Source: Rhizobium sp. BK602
GTDB lineage: Bacteria; Pseudomonadota; Alphaproteobacteria; Rhizobiales; Rhizobiaceae
Direction: 5' to 3'
Assembly (NCBI RefSeq): GCF_014195095.1
Contig: NZ_JACIBC010000008.1
Span: forward strand, 228,855-292,854
DNA: 64,000 bases
Position numbers and translations under genes: made by a program. The notes under the pieces are model-generated. The model had not been told where the DNA came from, made no database searches, and saw only the letters and a program-made list of their open reading frames with translations. Each line of letters starts with the position of its first letter. Positions within the stretch are counted from its first letter, which is position 1. Of this stretch, positions 1-8,817 are shown one piece after another.

Positions 1-23
1 GGCGGCTGATAACATTTACCGCG

Positions 24-767
24 ATGCACGCCGATATCGTCGATCTCCGCCAATTCTACCATTCCGAGCTCGGTCGCTTGGCGGAGCAATCTATTGCCAT
101 GGCGCTGTCCTCGATCTGGGCGCGCCTGCCCGAGGAACGTCTCGTCGGCCTCGGCTATGCCGTTCCCTATCTCGACCGCTTCCGCGCCGACACCGAGCGC
201 ACCTTCGCCTTCATGCCGGCCGGGCAGGGGGCCGTGAACTGGCCGATGGGCTCGGCATCGTCGACGGCGCTGGTCTTCGACGAGGAGTTGCCGCTGCCCG
301 ACAGCTCCATCGACCGCGTGCTGATGGTGCATTCGCTGGAATTCGCCGAGAGCCCGCGCGAGACCCTGAAGGAGCTCTGGCGGGTGCTGGCGCCCGGCGG
401 GCGGCTCGTCATCGTCGTGCCGAACCGCAGGGGTGTGTGGGCGCGCATGGAGCATACGCCCTTCGGCTCGGGCCGGCCCTATTCGCGCGGCCAGCTCACT
501 TCGCTGCTGCGCGAGACGAATTTCACACCGGGCGCTTCTGCTGAGGCGCTGTTCTTTCCGCCCTCGAAGCTGCGCACGGTCCTGAGCCTCCGGCGCGCCT
601 TCGAGCGGGTCGGGCGCACGCTCTGGCCGGCCTTTTCTGGGGTCATCGTGGTCGAGGCGCAGAAGCGGCTCTATCAGGGCTTGCCGGTGGCCGTGCGTGC
701 CTCGCGCCGCGTCTTCGTTCCCGTGCTGGCGCCGCGCGGCATACCGACGACGCGCGACGGCGCGTAA
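24..767 (+). CDS. Class I SAM-dependent methyltransferase (type 11)
   Basis: A 247-residue protein with a Methyltransf_11-like core. Residues around 90-150 read as the post-I, post-II and post-III part of the fold, with a hydrophobic strand and acidic/His turn (VLMVHSLEFAESP) and then LAPGGRLVIVVPNR, typical of small-molecule methyltransferases. The glycine-rich motif I is degenerate, so SAM binding is inferred from the fold rather than a clean GxGxG. It lies 103 bp before hisC on the same strand. The substrate is not visible. The ATG at 24 is used; only 23 bases precede it, so an upstream start cannot be excluded. Confidence 0.75.
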   Translation: MHADIVDLRQFYHSELGRLAEQSIAMALSSIWARLPEERLVGLGYAVPYLDRFRADTERTFAFMPAGQGAVNWPMGSASSTALVFDEELPLPDSSIDRVLMVHSLEFAESPRETLKELWRVLAPGGRLVIVVPNRRGVWARMEHTPFGSGRPYSRGQLTSLLRETNFTPGASAEALFFPPSKLRTVLSLRRAFERVGRTLWPAFSGVIVVEAQKRLYQGLPVAVRASRRVFVPVLAPRGIPTTRDGA

Positions 768-870
768 CGCTCTGGCCTGCCGCGCGAACACTCGACAAAT
801 TTGTCAATCCGCTTTAATGCGACGGGGTGTTTAAAGCCGGACATATCCGGCCCTTCCCAAGGTCGATCCC

Positions 871-1980
871 ATGAGCATGGAAATGAGCAAGCCTGTCCCG
901 CGCCCCGGCATTCTCGATATCGCCGCCTATGTGCCGGGCAAGGAACATGCGCCGGGCGTTGCGCGGGTGTTCAAGCTCTCCTCGAACGAGACGCCGCTCG
1001 GCGCGAGCCCCAAGGCCATCGAAGCCTGCCGGGAGGCGGCCGCGCATCTGGAGCGGTATCCCGACGGCCAGGCCAAGGAATTGCGCCAGGCGATCGCCGA
1101 CGTTCACGGGCTCAATCCGGCCAATATCCTGTGCGGCAACGGCTCCGACGAGCTGCTCGGCCTGCTTTGCCATGTCTATCTCGGCGCCGGCGACGAGGCC
1201 GTCATCACGGAACATGGTTTCCTCGTCTACAAGATCCAGATCATGGCCGCGGGCGCGACCCCGGTTACGGTGAAGGAGAAGGATTGCACCGTCGACGTCG
1301 ACGCGATCCTCGCCGCCGTCACCGGTAAGACCAAGATGGTCTTCATCGCCAATCCGGGCAATCCGACCGGCACCTATGTCCCGGTCAGCGAAATCCGCCG
1401 TCTGCAGGCGAGCTTGCCGAAGCATGTCGTGCTCGTGCTCGATGCCGCCTATGCCGAATATGTGCGCCGCAACGACTATGAAGCCGGTCTCGAGCTGGTA
1501 TCGGCGAACCCGAATGTCGTCATGACCCGCACCTTCTCCAAGGTCTATGGCCTTGCGGCGCTGCGCGTCGGCTGGATGTACGGCCCGCTCGACGTCATCG
1601 ATGCGCTGAACCGCGTACGCAGCCCGTTCAATATGAACAGCGCCGCCATCGCCGCAGGTGCCGCCGCCATTCGTGACCAGGCCTTCACCGAGAAAGCCGT
1701 CGCCTTTAACCAGCTTTGGATCGACAAGGTGACTGCGGCGCTGGAGGCGATCGGCCTCAAGGTCACCCCATCCGTCGCGAATTTTGTTCTCGTCCACTTC
1801 CCCGATGTCGACGGCAAGCGTGCCGCCGAGGCCGACGATTTCCTGACCAGTCGCGGCTATATCGTGCGCGCGGTGCGGGCTTACGGCTTCCCGAATTCGC
1901 TGCGCATCAGCATCGGCACGGAAGAGGCCAATCTGGGCGTCATCGATACCCTGACGGAATTTATGGGTCGCAAGGCATGA
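871..1980 (+). CDS. hisC: Histidinol-phosphate / aromatic aminotransferase, HisC family
   Basis: A 369-residue fold-type I PLP aminotransferase of normal HisC length. The N-terminal substrate loop (FKLSSNETPLGASP), the NPGNPTGTY segment and the PLP-binding lysine K224 in TFSKVYGLAALRVGW are all present. HisC converts imidazole acetol-phosphate to histidinol phosphate. Its stop codon overlaps the start of tyrC (ATGA), so the two are translationally coupled. That context suggests this copy may serve tyrosine/phenylalanine transamination, as proposed for second HisC paralogs in alphaproteobacteria; this part is inference. ATGs at 871, 877 and 883 are all possible starts. Confidence 0.9.
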   Translation: MSMEMSKPVPRPGILDIAAYVPGKEHAPGVARVFKLSSNETPLGASPKAIEACREAAAHLERYPDGQAKELRQAIADVHGLNPANILCGNGSDELLGLLCHVYLGAGDEAVITEHGFLVYKIQIMAAGATPVTVKEKDCTVDVDAILAAVTGKTKMVFIANPGNPTGTYVPVSEIRRLQASLPKHVVLVLDAAYAEYVRRNDYEAGLELVSANPNVVMTRTFSKVYGLAALRVGWMYGPLDVIDALNRVRSPFNMNSAAIAAGAAAIRDQAFTEKAVAFNQLWIDKVTAALEAIGLKVTPSVANFVLVHFPDVDGKRAAEADDFLTSRGYIVRAVRAYGFPNSLRISIGTEEANLGVIDTLTEFMGRKA

Positions 1981-2906
1981 GCAGCATTCAATTCAACCGG
2001 ATCGCACTGATCGGCATCGGCCTGATCGGCTCCTCGATCGCCCACGACATCAAGCGCCTTGGCCTTGCCGGGGAGGTGGTGATCTCGACGCGCAGCGCTG
2101 AGACGCTGAAGCGCGCCGAGGAGCTGAAGCTCGGCGACCGCTACACGCCGTCCTCGGCCGAGGCGGTCAAGGATGCCGATCTCGTCATCGTCTCCGTGCC
2201 TGTGGGAGCGTCGGAAAGCGTCGCCAAGGACATCGCCGCCCATCTGAAGCCCGGCGCCATCGTCACCGATGTCGGCTCCACCAAGGCTTCCGTCATCGCG
2301 CAGATGCAGCCGCATATGCCCGCAAATGTGCATTTCATCCCCGGCCACCCGCTGGCGGGCACCGAAAAATCCGGACCGGATGCCGGCTTTGCCGGACTGT
2401 TCAAGGGGCGCTGGTGCATCTTCACGCCGGTCCCCGGCACCGACGAAGCGGCGATCAAGAGGCTTCGCGATTTCTGGGAGGCGCTCGGCTCGCGCGTCGA
2501 CGAGATGGATCCGGAGCATCACGACAAGGTGCTGGCGATCGTCTCGCATCTGCCGCACCTGATCGCCTACAACATCGTCGGCACGGCCGACGACCTGGAG
2601 ACGGTGACCGAGTCGGAAGTGATCAAATATTCCGCTTCCGGCTTCCGCGATTTCACCCGCCTTGCCGCATCCGACCCGACCATGTGGCGCGACGTCTGCC
2701 TGCACAATCGCGATGCCATTCTGGAAATGCTGGCCCGCTTCTCCGAAGACCTCGCCTCCCTGCAGCGGGCGATCCGCTGGGGCGAGGGCGACAAGATATT
2801 CGAACTCTTCAGCCGCACCCGCGCCATCCGCCGCTCGATCGTCGAGGCCGGCCAGGATGTCGATACGCCGGATTTCGGTCGTCACGCGCTGGATGTGCAG
2901 GAGTAG
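1977..2906 (+). CDS. tyrC: Prephenate / arogenate (cyclohexadienyl) dehydrogenase
   Basis: A 309-residue NAD(P)-dependent TyrA/TyrC family enzyme that oxidatively decarboxylates prephenate or arogenate in tyrosine synthesis. A Rossmann glycine motif (IGIGLIGSS) lies at residues 11-19, the conserved GHPLAGTEKSG segment is near residue 120, and HHDKVLAIVSHLPH carries the conserved catalytic-region histidines. No chorismate mutase or ACT domain is fused. The ATG overlaps the hisC stop by four bases, which decides the start over longer frames. An inverted repeat at 2920-2937 follows the stop. Confidence 0.93.
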   Translation: MSSIQFNRIALIGIGLIGSSIAHDIKRLGLAGEVVISTRSAETLKRAEELKLGDRYTPSSAEAVKDADLVIVSVPVGASESVAKDIAAHLKPGAIVTDVGSTKASVIAQMQPHMPANVHFIPGHPLAGTEKSGPDAGFAGLFKGRWCIFTPVPGTDEAAIKRLRDFWEALGSRVDEMDPEHHDKVLAIVSHLPHLIAYNIVGTADDLETVTESEVIKYSASGFRDFTRLAASDPTMWRDVCLHNRDAILEMLARFSEDLASLQRAIRWGEGDKIFELFSRTRAIRRSIVEAGQDVDTPDFGRHALDVQE

Positions 2907-2919
2907 CGGTTCTTTTCCA

Positions 2920-2937
2920 TTCTCCCCTCGGGGAGAA
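2920..2937. repeat. Short GC-rich palindrome (TTCTCCCC/GGGGAGAA)
   Basis: The 8-bp arms TTCTCCCC and GGGGAGAA are separated by two bases. The same arms recur at 10883-10900. Both copies lie between convergent genes. This fits the dispersed palindromic elements of rhizobial genomes and might fold as a weak bidirectional terminator. Confidence 0.7.
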
Positions 2938-2981
2938 GGTGATGAGCCTCCAATCGGCGAGCATCCGGGATGGGATCGTTT

Positions 2982-3263
2982 TCAGCGGCTGTCTGCGAGC
3001 TTGTAGACCTGGTTGCGCTCTCTCTTGCCGACGGCCACCACGATGACCACGAGTTGCTCGTCGCGAACCTCATAGACAAGGCGATAGCCGACGCCGCGCA
3101 ATTTTATCTTGTATCGATCCTTGCTTCCGAAAAGCTTGGCGGATGGCACACGCGGGTTTTCGCAGCGTTCGGCAAGCTTCTTTTTGAACTGCTCGCGCGT
3201 ATTGGCGTCGAGCTTGCGCCATTCCTTCAGAGCGGCATCCAGAAAGCCGAGTTCATAGGTCAT
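2982..3263 (-). CDS. RelE/ParE-superfamily toxin (StbE-like)
   Basis: A 93-residue protein with the RelE/StbE pattern: an N-terminal helix (FLDAALKEWRKLD), the segment PSAKLFGSKDRYKIKLRGVGYRLVYEV, and a C-terminal strand pair ending GKRERNQVYKL. Family members are ribosome-dependent mRNA interferases that act in the cytoplasm. The start at 3263 overlaps the antitoxin end by 11 bp, typical of a coupled pair. It is convergent with tyrC. Confidence 0.87.
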   Translation of the reverse strand: MTYELGFLDAALKEWRKLDANTREQFKKKLAERCENPRVPSAKLFGSKDRYKIKLRGVGYRLVYEVRDEQLVVIVVAVGKRERNQVYKLADSR

Positions 3264-3501
3264 CCAGCTTGACCTTGACGACTGGCTCGCCCGCCCGCGC
3301 GTCGGCGATGGCGTTGAGTTCCATATCCTCGAGACGCTCCAGCATGGCTTCATAGAGGCGGGCCGGAACGCAATAGAAGGCGGGTGCATTCCTGTTGAGG
3401 ATGGCAACCGTCGCGCCTTCGCCGGCCGCCACGGTTCCCATCGGGTTCTTTTTCAGTTCCGAGACGCTGGCGGTGACTTCGGCGAGAATTACATTTGTCA
3501 T
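3253..3501 (-). CDS. Phd/YefM-type antitoxin
   Basis: An 82-residue protein resembling Phd/YefM antitoxins: an N-terminal DNA-binding half (ILAEVTASVSELKKNP) followed by AILNRNAPAFYCVPARLYEAMLERLED, which corresponds to the conserved core of the family. The C-terminus (VVKVKLDDL) would be the toxin-binding tail. It is the first gene of the pair with the downstream RelE-like toxin. A perfect 5-bp-arm inverted repeat lies 26 bp upstream of the ATG, consistent with autoregulation. Confidence 0.87.
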   Translation of the reverse strand: MTNVILAEVTASVSELKKNPMGTVAAGEGATVAILNRNAPAFYCVPARLYEAMLERLEDMELNAIADARAGEPVVKVKLDDL

Positions 3502-3526
3502 CGTACCCTCGAAGGTTCCCTTAATG

Positions 3527-3542
3527 GCACTTTAAATAGTGC
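3527..3542 (-). promoter_or_regulatory. Candidate toxin-antitoxin operator
   Basis: An inverted repeat with arms GCACT and AGTGC around an AT-only 6-bp spacer sits just upstream of the antitoxin start. Phd/YefM antitoxins bind such short palindromes in their own promoters. The assignment rests on position and symmetry only. Confidence 0.45.
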
Positions 3543-3588
3543 TTTTAACAGGTCTCTTCAAGGTGTCGCCCAATTGAACAGAGAGCGA

Positions 3589-4602
3589 TCAAATCGGCGG
3601 AATCTTTCCGAGCGGGATGAAGCCGCTGAGGGAGAGGCGGCCGCGGTCGGCCGTCAGGTCGACTGAAACCTTGCTGCCGCCATTTGCGAGCGCCTTCAGC
3701 ATCTTCGTCGCTGTCTTAATGATGTTCTTGGCGGCGGGGAGCGTGGCGGTCAGGCTGTCGCCCCAGGGTTCGATCTGGTTGATCTCCAGCTTGAACTGGC
3801 CGGAAAGGAACCCCTCATCATCGAAGTTGAAGGGGCCGGAGAGCGTCATGACGCGACCGTCGCCGATATCGATGACGGCCTGATGCAGCGTGCCGGCAGC
3901 GCCGCGCATGCCGTTCCTGTCGCTGCCGTCGAGCAGGCCTGCCTTGTCGGTCAGCGTGATATTGGCGCTTGTCGAGGCCGAAGGCAGCGCCTGGGGGAAA
4001 TCCTTGATGACGGCGGTGGCGTTCTCGATGCCGAGGGCGAGTTCGAGGTCGTTGCCGTTCTGGCGCGCATGCAGCTCCGTGTGATCGGCTGTGACATCGG
4101 CGCCTTGGCCCGTGACGGAGGAGACGATATTGGCCTTCAGGCCGTCGATGACGGTCTGGCTCTGTTCCACCCCGCGGCCCTTGGCGACGAGGTTCGATTG
4201 CAGGTCGGTCCATGCGGCCGAGACGGTCAGACCCTGGGTGGTGTGCAATTCTGCCGGCGATTGCAGTTTCCAGCCGATGTGATTCGGCTGGTAGACCGGC
4301 GCGGAGGCCTGCAGGCTGCTGAAGGTCGTGGAAATGCCTCTGGTCTGGTTATCGACGGTCACCTTGGCGCAGGAGAGGCCGATGGCGAAGGGAAAGCCGC
4401 TGAAGGCCATGTCGCCGCATTCGCCGGAGATGCCGGCATTGTTCTGCTGGCCGAGCGCCTTCAGGACGGTCGTCTTCACCACGGATGTCGCATAGTACCA
4501 GCCGCCGGCATAGAGCCCGGCAAGGATCGCCAGCAATCCCAGTCCGACGAGCCATAAGCGTTTGCCTTTGCCGGATGCGACGCTTTGGCTTGACGCTGCC
4601 AT
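3589..4602 (-). CDS. DUF2125 domain-containing protein
   Basis: A 337-residue protein with one N-terminal membrane segment (about residues 18-38, LWLVGLGLLAILAGLYAGGWYY) and a long exported region that matches the DUF2125 pattern found in alphaproteobacteria (GFPFAIGLSCAKV near residue 75). The function is unknown; the topology points to a membrane-anchored periplasmic protein. The ATG at 4602 is chosen because GGAG lies seven bases upstream; an in-frame start 33 bases earlier lacks this. It is divergent from the ChaC-like gene, with about 50 bp between the starts. Confidence 0.8.
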   Translation of the reverse strand: MAASSQSVASGKGKRLWLVGLGLLAILAGLYAGGWYYATSVVKTTVLKALGQQNNAGISGECGDMAFSGFPFAIGLSCAKVTVDNQTRGISTTFSSLQASAPVYQPNHIGWKLQSPAELHTTQGLTVSAAWTDLQSNLVAKGRGVEQSQTVIDGLKANIVSSVTGQGADVTADHTELHARQNGNDLELALGIENATAVIKDFPQALPSASTSANITLTDKAGLLDGSDRNGMRGAAGTLHQAVIDIGDGRVMTLSGPFNFDDEGFLSGQFKLEINQIEPWGDSLTATLPAAKNIIKTATKMLKALANGGSKVSVDLTADRGRLSLSGFIPLGKIPPI

Positions 4603-4653
4603 GTTGTTCTCCAATGGTTGGACGAATGTAATCACACTGATTTGGCGTGGGAT

Positions 4654-5187
4654 ATGGACGAATTTTGGGTGTTTGGCTACGGATCGCTCATGTGGAATCC
4701 GGGGTTTGGTTACGTCGAAAAATCAGAAGCGCTGATTTTCGGCTATCGCCGCTCGCTGTGCGTCTATTCCTGGGTCCATCGCGGCACCGAGGCAAGCCCC
4801 GGACTGGTGCTCGGTCTCGACCGCGGCGGTTCCTGCCGTGGCATGGCCTTTCGTGTGGCGTCCGGCGAATGGGCCGAGGCGCTGACCTATCTGCGCGAGC
4901 GTGAACTCGTCACCAACGTCTATCTGGAAAAGACGCTGCCGATCCGGCTTGCCGATGGGCGGCGGGTGGTTGCGGTTGCCTATGTCGTCGACCGCGACCA
5001 CCGGCAATATGCCGGGACGCTCGATCCCGTCGGGGCCGCGCAGATCGTCGAGTCGGCGGAGGGCCAATCCGGTCCGAACGACGCCTATGTCTTCAACACG
5101 CTGGCGCATCTGCGCGAGATGCGCATTCGCGACCAGTGGCTGGAGCAGGTCGCCGGCGAGGTCGAGCGGATGCGGGAGGCGTCCTGA
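4654..5187 (+). CDS. Gamma-glutamylcyclotransferase, ChaC-like
   Basis: A 177-residue protein with the ChaC hallmark near the N-terminus, VFGYGSLMWNPGF, which forms the substrate-binding loop of the cyclotransferase fold, and a RELVTNVYLEKTLPI segment that is also typical. ChaC enzymes cleave glutathione to 5-oxoproline and Cys-Gly in the cytosol. The start at 4654 matches the usual family N-terminus; an ATG at 4618 would add 12 unlikely residues. It is divergent from the DUF2125 gene and convergent with plsC. Confidence 0.86.
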   Translation: MDEFWVFGYGSLMWNPGFGYVEKSEALIFGYRRSLCVYSWVHRGTEASPGLVLGLDRGGSCRGMAFRVASGEWAEALTYLRERELVTNVYLEKTLPIRLADGRRVVAVAYVVDRDHRQYAGTLDPVGAAQIVESAEGQSGPNDAYVFNTLAHLREMRIRDQWLEQVAGEVERMREAS

Positions 5188-5218
5188 GCCGCCATCTCTC
5201 CGCTGGAAGGCGTTCAGC

Positions 5219-6022
5219 CTAACCCGCTGCGGCCGCCATCTTGGCCTTGTCGATCTCGGCCAGCCGCCGCGCCGCCGTCGGCGGTATGGGCAGATGCGGG
5301 TTGCTGGCGATGGTTTCCACGAGCAGGTCGTCGCTGGCCTTTTCCGTGTCGTGGACAAGCTTTTCGAAGAAGGCGTCGGGGTCCATGCCCGGCTGGATCG
5401 GCGGCAGGATGCGCACCTTGAAGTGGCCGGGATATTTGCGGAAGGTGCGCCGCGGCCAGAACAGGCCGGGGTGCATGGCGACGGCGACCACCGGAATGTC
5501 GAGATCGCGATACATGCGGGCGATGCCGTATTTGTAGACCGGCTCGGCGCCCGGCGGCCGGCGGGTTCCCTCCGGATAGATGATCAGCTGCCGGCCGGTG
5601 GAAAGCTCCTCGCGCGTCCGCTTCAGGACATCGAACATCACCTTGCCGCGGGCGCTGCGGTCGACCGGGATCATGCGCTGCTTCTTCGCATACCAGCCGA
5701 ACAGCGGAATCCACATCAGCTCGCGCTTCAGGATGTAGACCGGATCGTCGAGATAGGGCAGCAGCGCGAACGTATCCCAGAAGGACTGGTGCTTCGGCGC
5801 GAAGATGTAGCTGCCCTTGGGAATGTTCTCCAGGCCCTCGATCTCATATGTCGTGCCGACGATCTTTTCCATCAGCCAGGTGCTGGATCTCGCCCAGGCC
5901 TTGGGGATCGCATAGGCGGCCTTGCGCGGCATCAGGAAGTAGATCGGCGTGAGCACGATCATCCGGATGATCAGATTGGCATAGAAGACGATATTGAACA
6001 GGATCGAACGCAGCGTGATCAT
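5219..6022 (-). CDS. plsC: 1-acyl-sn-glycerol-3-phosphate acyltransferase
   Basis: A 267-residue membrane-associated acyltransferase that makes phosphatidic acid from lysophosphatidic acid. The HX4D catalytic motif is H78-QSFW-D83 and the acyl-acceptor motif is YPEGTR at 149-154. A hydrophobic N-terminal anchor covers about residues 5-30. The length is normal for PlsC. The ATG at 6022 is preferred; a TTG one codon earlier is possible. It is followed, after 98 bp, by a YdcF-like gene read in the same direction from upstream. Confidence 0.9.
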   Translation of the reverse strand: MITLRSILFNIVFYANLIIRMIVLTPIYFLMPRKAAYAIPKAWARSSTWLMEKIVGTTYEIEGLENIPKGSYIFAPKHQSFWDTFALLPYLDDPVYILKRELMWIPLFGWYAKKQRMIPVDRSARGKVMFDVLKRTREELSTGRQLIIYPEGTRRPPGAEPVYKYGIARMYRDLDIPVVAVAMHPGLFWPRRTFRKYPGHFKVRILPPIQPGMDPDAFFEKLVHDTEKASDDLLVETIASNPHLPIPPTAARRLAEIDKAKMAAAAG

Positions 6023-6120
6023 CAAGGCTTTCCCAATATGCCGGCTCGCGCCGGTATCCGAAGCTTTGCCTACACGATTACGCTGTCAATAAAAAGTCGC
6101 CGCGACGGTGTCCGGATCTC

Positions 6121-6840
6121 TCAGTCGTCGTCGCCTGGGCCGCGCGACCGCAGGCCGAGCGGGCGCCCGAGGCCGGTGAGATTGCGGGCGCCGGCGAGCA
6201 GGACCTTGGCATATTCGGAGACCATGGTGCGCAGCGCATTGGGGTCGGTGAACCAGTTCTTGGTCTTGAGATCGGAATTGACCACCGGATAGGGGATGAA
6301 ATCCGTGGCCGGGTCCACATATTTCAGTTCCGCCAGGCTGCGCGGCATATGGTAGTTGTTGGTCACGACCAGGATGCTCTTGTAGCCCCTGGCATGAATC
6401 CATTTTGCCGCCTCGCGCGCATTGCCGATGGTGTCGAGGGCGTCATAGCCGACATCGACGCAGCAATTGAAGAGATTGATGGGGCTCTGCGTCAGTTTGC
6501 GGATCTGCGACGGCGTGGTCGTCGGATGGACGCCGGAGATCAGCAGCCGGTTGCCGGCGCCGGAGCGCAGCAGTTCCACGGCCTGGTCGATGCGCTGATA
6601 GCCGCCGGTCAGGACGACGATGGCATCCGCCTTCGGCTCCAGCGGCGGCCGGAGCGTGGTGATCGAATCAGCAAAATGCAGGAAGCCGCCGAAAACGATG
6701 GCGACCAGAAAGATGAAGGCGAAGCCGCCCCAGCGCAGAAAGCGTCGGAAAAAACTGCGCCGCACTGGCCTGTCGCGGTGGAAGCGCTCCCACAACGTTT
6801 GCGTACTCACAGCCTTGCGAGTCGTCAGGTCCATGCTCAT
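6121..6840 (-). CDS. YdcF/SanA family (DUF218) membrane protein
   Basis: A 239-residue protein with an N-terminal membrane helix (about 34-56, RWGGFAFIFLVAIVFGGFLHF) followed by a DUF218 domain. Recognisable features are ADAIVVLTGGYQRI at the domain start, a conserved S-G-V segment (LLISGVHP) and TNNYHMPRSLAEL. SanA/YdcF proteins are linked to envelope integrity and bind SAM or nucleotides in some cases; the role here is not known. It lies downstream of ftsX on the same strand with a 69-bp gap. Confidence 0.83.
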   Translation of the reverse strand: MSMDLTTRKAVSTQTLWERFHRDRPVRRSFFRRFLRWGGFAFIFLVAIVFGGFLHFADSITTLRPPLEPKADAIVVLTGGYQRIDQAVELLRSGAGNRLLISGVHPTTTPSQIRKLTQSPINLFNCCVDVGYDALDTIGNAREAAKWIHARGYKSILVVTNNYHMPRSLAELKYVDPATDFIPYPVVNSDLKTKNWFTDPNALRTMVSEYAKVLLAGARNLTGLGRPLGLRSRGPGDDD

Positions 6841-6909
6841 GATTCGTCATTATACGCGAAATGCGGCAAGGAACGGGCCATCGGACCATAAAAATTGGTT
6901 AGCAAACCG

Positions 6910-7956
6910 TCAGCCCTGTGCATTTTCGGTTCTTCCGGGGTCGGAGCGGACCAGATCGATCTCGTCGATGGTGCGCATGACGGTGAAGCGCGCGGTCGCC
7001 GTGGTGAGCAGCGCGATGATGATCATGGTCGCGAGAATGCCGAGATAGCCGAGGGTGCCGACCGAAAACGTGCCGAAGAGAGCCGTTGCCTGGTCGGTCT
7101 GCGGCGTGGCGATCGTGCTGCGTTGCAGAAGGCCGGCGATGGCGAAGAACAGGGCGGCGAGCGCGCTGCCGGCGGCCGAGCCCTTCAGGCTGATCTTGAG
7201 GAAATGCTTCTGGAATTCGGTGGCGACGAAGGTGCTGTCGGCGCCGACGAAATGCAGCACCTCGACGATATGGCGGTTGCCCGAAAGCGCGCCCCGCGTG
7301 GCGAAGACGACCGTCAGCACCATGGCGGTGAAGACCAGCAGCAGGACGCCGGTGCCGATGAGGACGGTGGTGTGCGCCATGGAGACCAGCCGGTCGACCC
7401 AGGTGCGATGATCGTCCAGCGTCGCCTGCGGTATCTCGCTCTTCAGGAGACCGCGCATCGCCTCGAAATCGGGCGGATGGGTTTCATCAATGGTGATGAT
7501 CACCAGGCGCGGGACGGGCAGTTCCTTGAGGTCGAGGCCGGAGCCGAGCCATGGTTCGAGCAGGCGGGCGGTCGCCGCCTCGTCGACGATCTGGCCGCTC
7601 TTGGTGCCGACGAAGCCAAGCGCGATGTCGCGGGCACTGGCGAGCGCCTTGTCCATGTCGAGATTGTCGTCCGGCTTGATCTGGATGGTGATTTCGCGGG
7701 AAATCTGGCTTTCCCAGCTTGCCGCCGTCGAGCGGACCATGCTGACGGCGCCGAGCGTCAGGCAGGCGAGGAAGGCCATGATGGCGATGACGACGATCAG
7801 CGCATTGCCCTGGATATTGGAGGAGGGCACGATCGGCCCGGTCGGGCGCACGCGCATCTCCGGCCGCCTCTTTTCCGGCGGCGTCGCGGCGGGTCTCTGG
7901 GTGTTGCCGGCGGCTCTGCCGTTGGCAGCGCTTCGGCGGGGGGCTGGCTCAGTCAT
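6910..7956 (-). CDS. ftsX: Cell division protein FtsX
   Basis: A 348-residue permease-like subunit of the FtsEX complex, which links ATP hydrolysis at the septum to activation of peptidoglycan hydrolases. A basic, proline-rich cytoplasmic N-terminus (1-48) precedes TM1 (about 50-73), a large periplasmic domain (75-190) and three further TM segments (about 195-220, 250-275, 290-315). The start overlaps the ftsE end by eight bases, so the pair is coupled. The unusually long N-terminus is common in rhizobial FtsX. Confidence 0.92.
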   Translation of the reverse strand: MTEPAPRRSAANGRAAGNTQRPAATPPEKRRPEMRVRPTGPIVPSSNIQGNALIVVIAIMAFLACLTLGAVSMVRSTAASWESQISREITIQIKPDDNLDMDKALASARDIALGFVGTKSGQIVDEAATARLLEPWLGSGLDLKELPVPRLVIITIDETHPPDFEAMRGLLKSEIPQATLDDHRTWVDRLVSMAHTTVLIGTGVLLLVFTAMVLTVVFATRGALSGNRHIVEVLHFVGADSTFVATEFQKHFLKISLKGSAAGSALAALFFAIAGLLQRSTIATPQTDQATALFGTFSVGTLGYLGILATMIIIALLTTATARFTVMRTIDEIDLVRSDPGRTENAQG

Positions 7957-8608
7957 AGATATCGAGATGCCCTCCCGACAGAATCATGCGCCGCGCCTCG
8001 ATCTGGTCCATCAGGGCAAGGTCGTGCGTGGCGATGACGACGGCTGTGCCCAGGCGATTGAGCTCGAGGAAGAGGTTGAGCAGGCGGCGCGCCATCGGCG
8101 GATCGACATTGCCCGTCGGCTCGTCGGCAAGCAGGATTTCCGGGCGGTCGATCAGGGCGCGGGCGATGGCGGCGCGCTGCTTCTCGCCGCCCGACAGCAC
8201 CGGCGGCAGCACATTGATGCGCTCGCCGAGACCGACCCACTTCAGCAGTTCCAGCACGTCGGTGCGGTAGGAGCTCTCGTCCTTGCCGCGCACGCGCAGC
8301 GGCAGAGCGACGTTCTCGTAGGTGGTCAGATGGTCGAGCAGGCGGAAATCCTGAAAGACGATGCCGACGCGGCGGCGCAGCATCGGCAGTTCATTGCGCG
8401 GGATCGAGGAAACCTCGCGGTCGAACATGCGGATCAGCCCGCGCGTCGGCTGCAGCGACATGAAGAGCAGCCGCAGCAGCGTGGTCTTGCCGGCGCCGGA
8501 GGGGCCCGTCAGGAACTGGAACGATTTTCTCGGAATGTCGAAGGTCAGGTCGCGGAGGATTTCCGGACCCATGCCATAGCGCAAACCGACGTTCTCAAAG
8601 TGAATCAA
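7949..8608 (-). CDS. ftsE: Cell division ATP-binding protein FtsE
   Basis: A 219-residue ABC ATPase with Walker A GPSGAGKTT (about 36-44), Q-loop VFQDFRLL, signature LSGGEKQR and Walker B ILLADEP followed by the H-loop THD. It pairs with FtsX. Translation appears to begin at a TTG: MIHFENVGLRYG matches the family N-terminus and no ATG lies nearby upstream. The 209-bp gap to the divergent gene at 8818 holds a TTAACCAT motif discussed separately. Confidence 0.93.
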   Translation of the reverse strand: MIHFENVGLRYGMGPEILRDLTFDIPRKSFQFLTGPSGAGKTTLLRLLFMSLQPTRGLIRMFDREVSSIPRNELPMLRRRVGIVFQDFRLLDHLTTYENVALPLRVRGKDESSYRTDVLELLKWVGLGERINVLPPVLSGGEKQRAAIARALIDRPEILLADEPTGNVDPPMARRLLNLFLELNRLGTAVVIATHDLALMDQIEARRMILSGGHLDIYD

Positions 8609-8713
8609 CGGGCAGTCCAGTCTCGCGGGTGTTCAATCAGGCGACTTGTTAACCAACAGCGTTAACAGACGGTAAATTTTTCTGGAAAGGCGCCCCATTC
8701 ATGGCGATCTTTG

Positions 8714-8728
8714 CGAAGCATTAACCAT
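8714..8728 (+). promoter_or_regulatory. Candidate CtrA-type site before ftsE
   Basis: The 14-mer CGAAGCATTAACCA, followed by T to complete TTAACCAT, lies 106 bp upstream of the ftsE start and 90 bp upstream of the divergent gene. TTAACCAT is a known half-site form of the alphaproteobacterial CtrA box. A near copy lies before cpdR at 10341. Confidence 0.35.
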
Positions 8729-8817
8729 TAAAATTTACGACTGGGCAGGATTCGTTTCAATGCCCAGAATTCAGGTGGGCGTGGAAACCATGTGGATCAC
8801 CGGAAAGGGAGGTCGCC

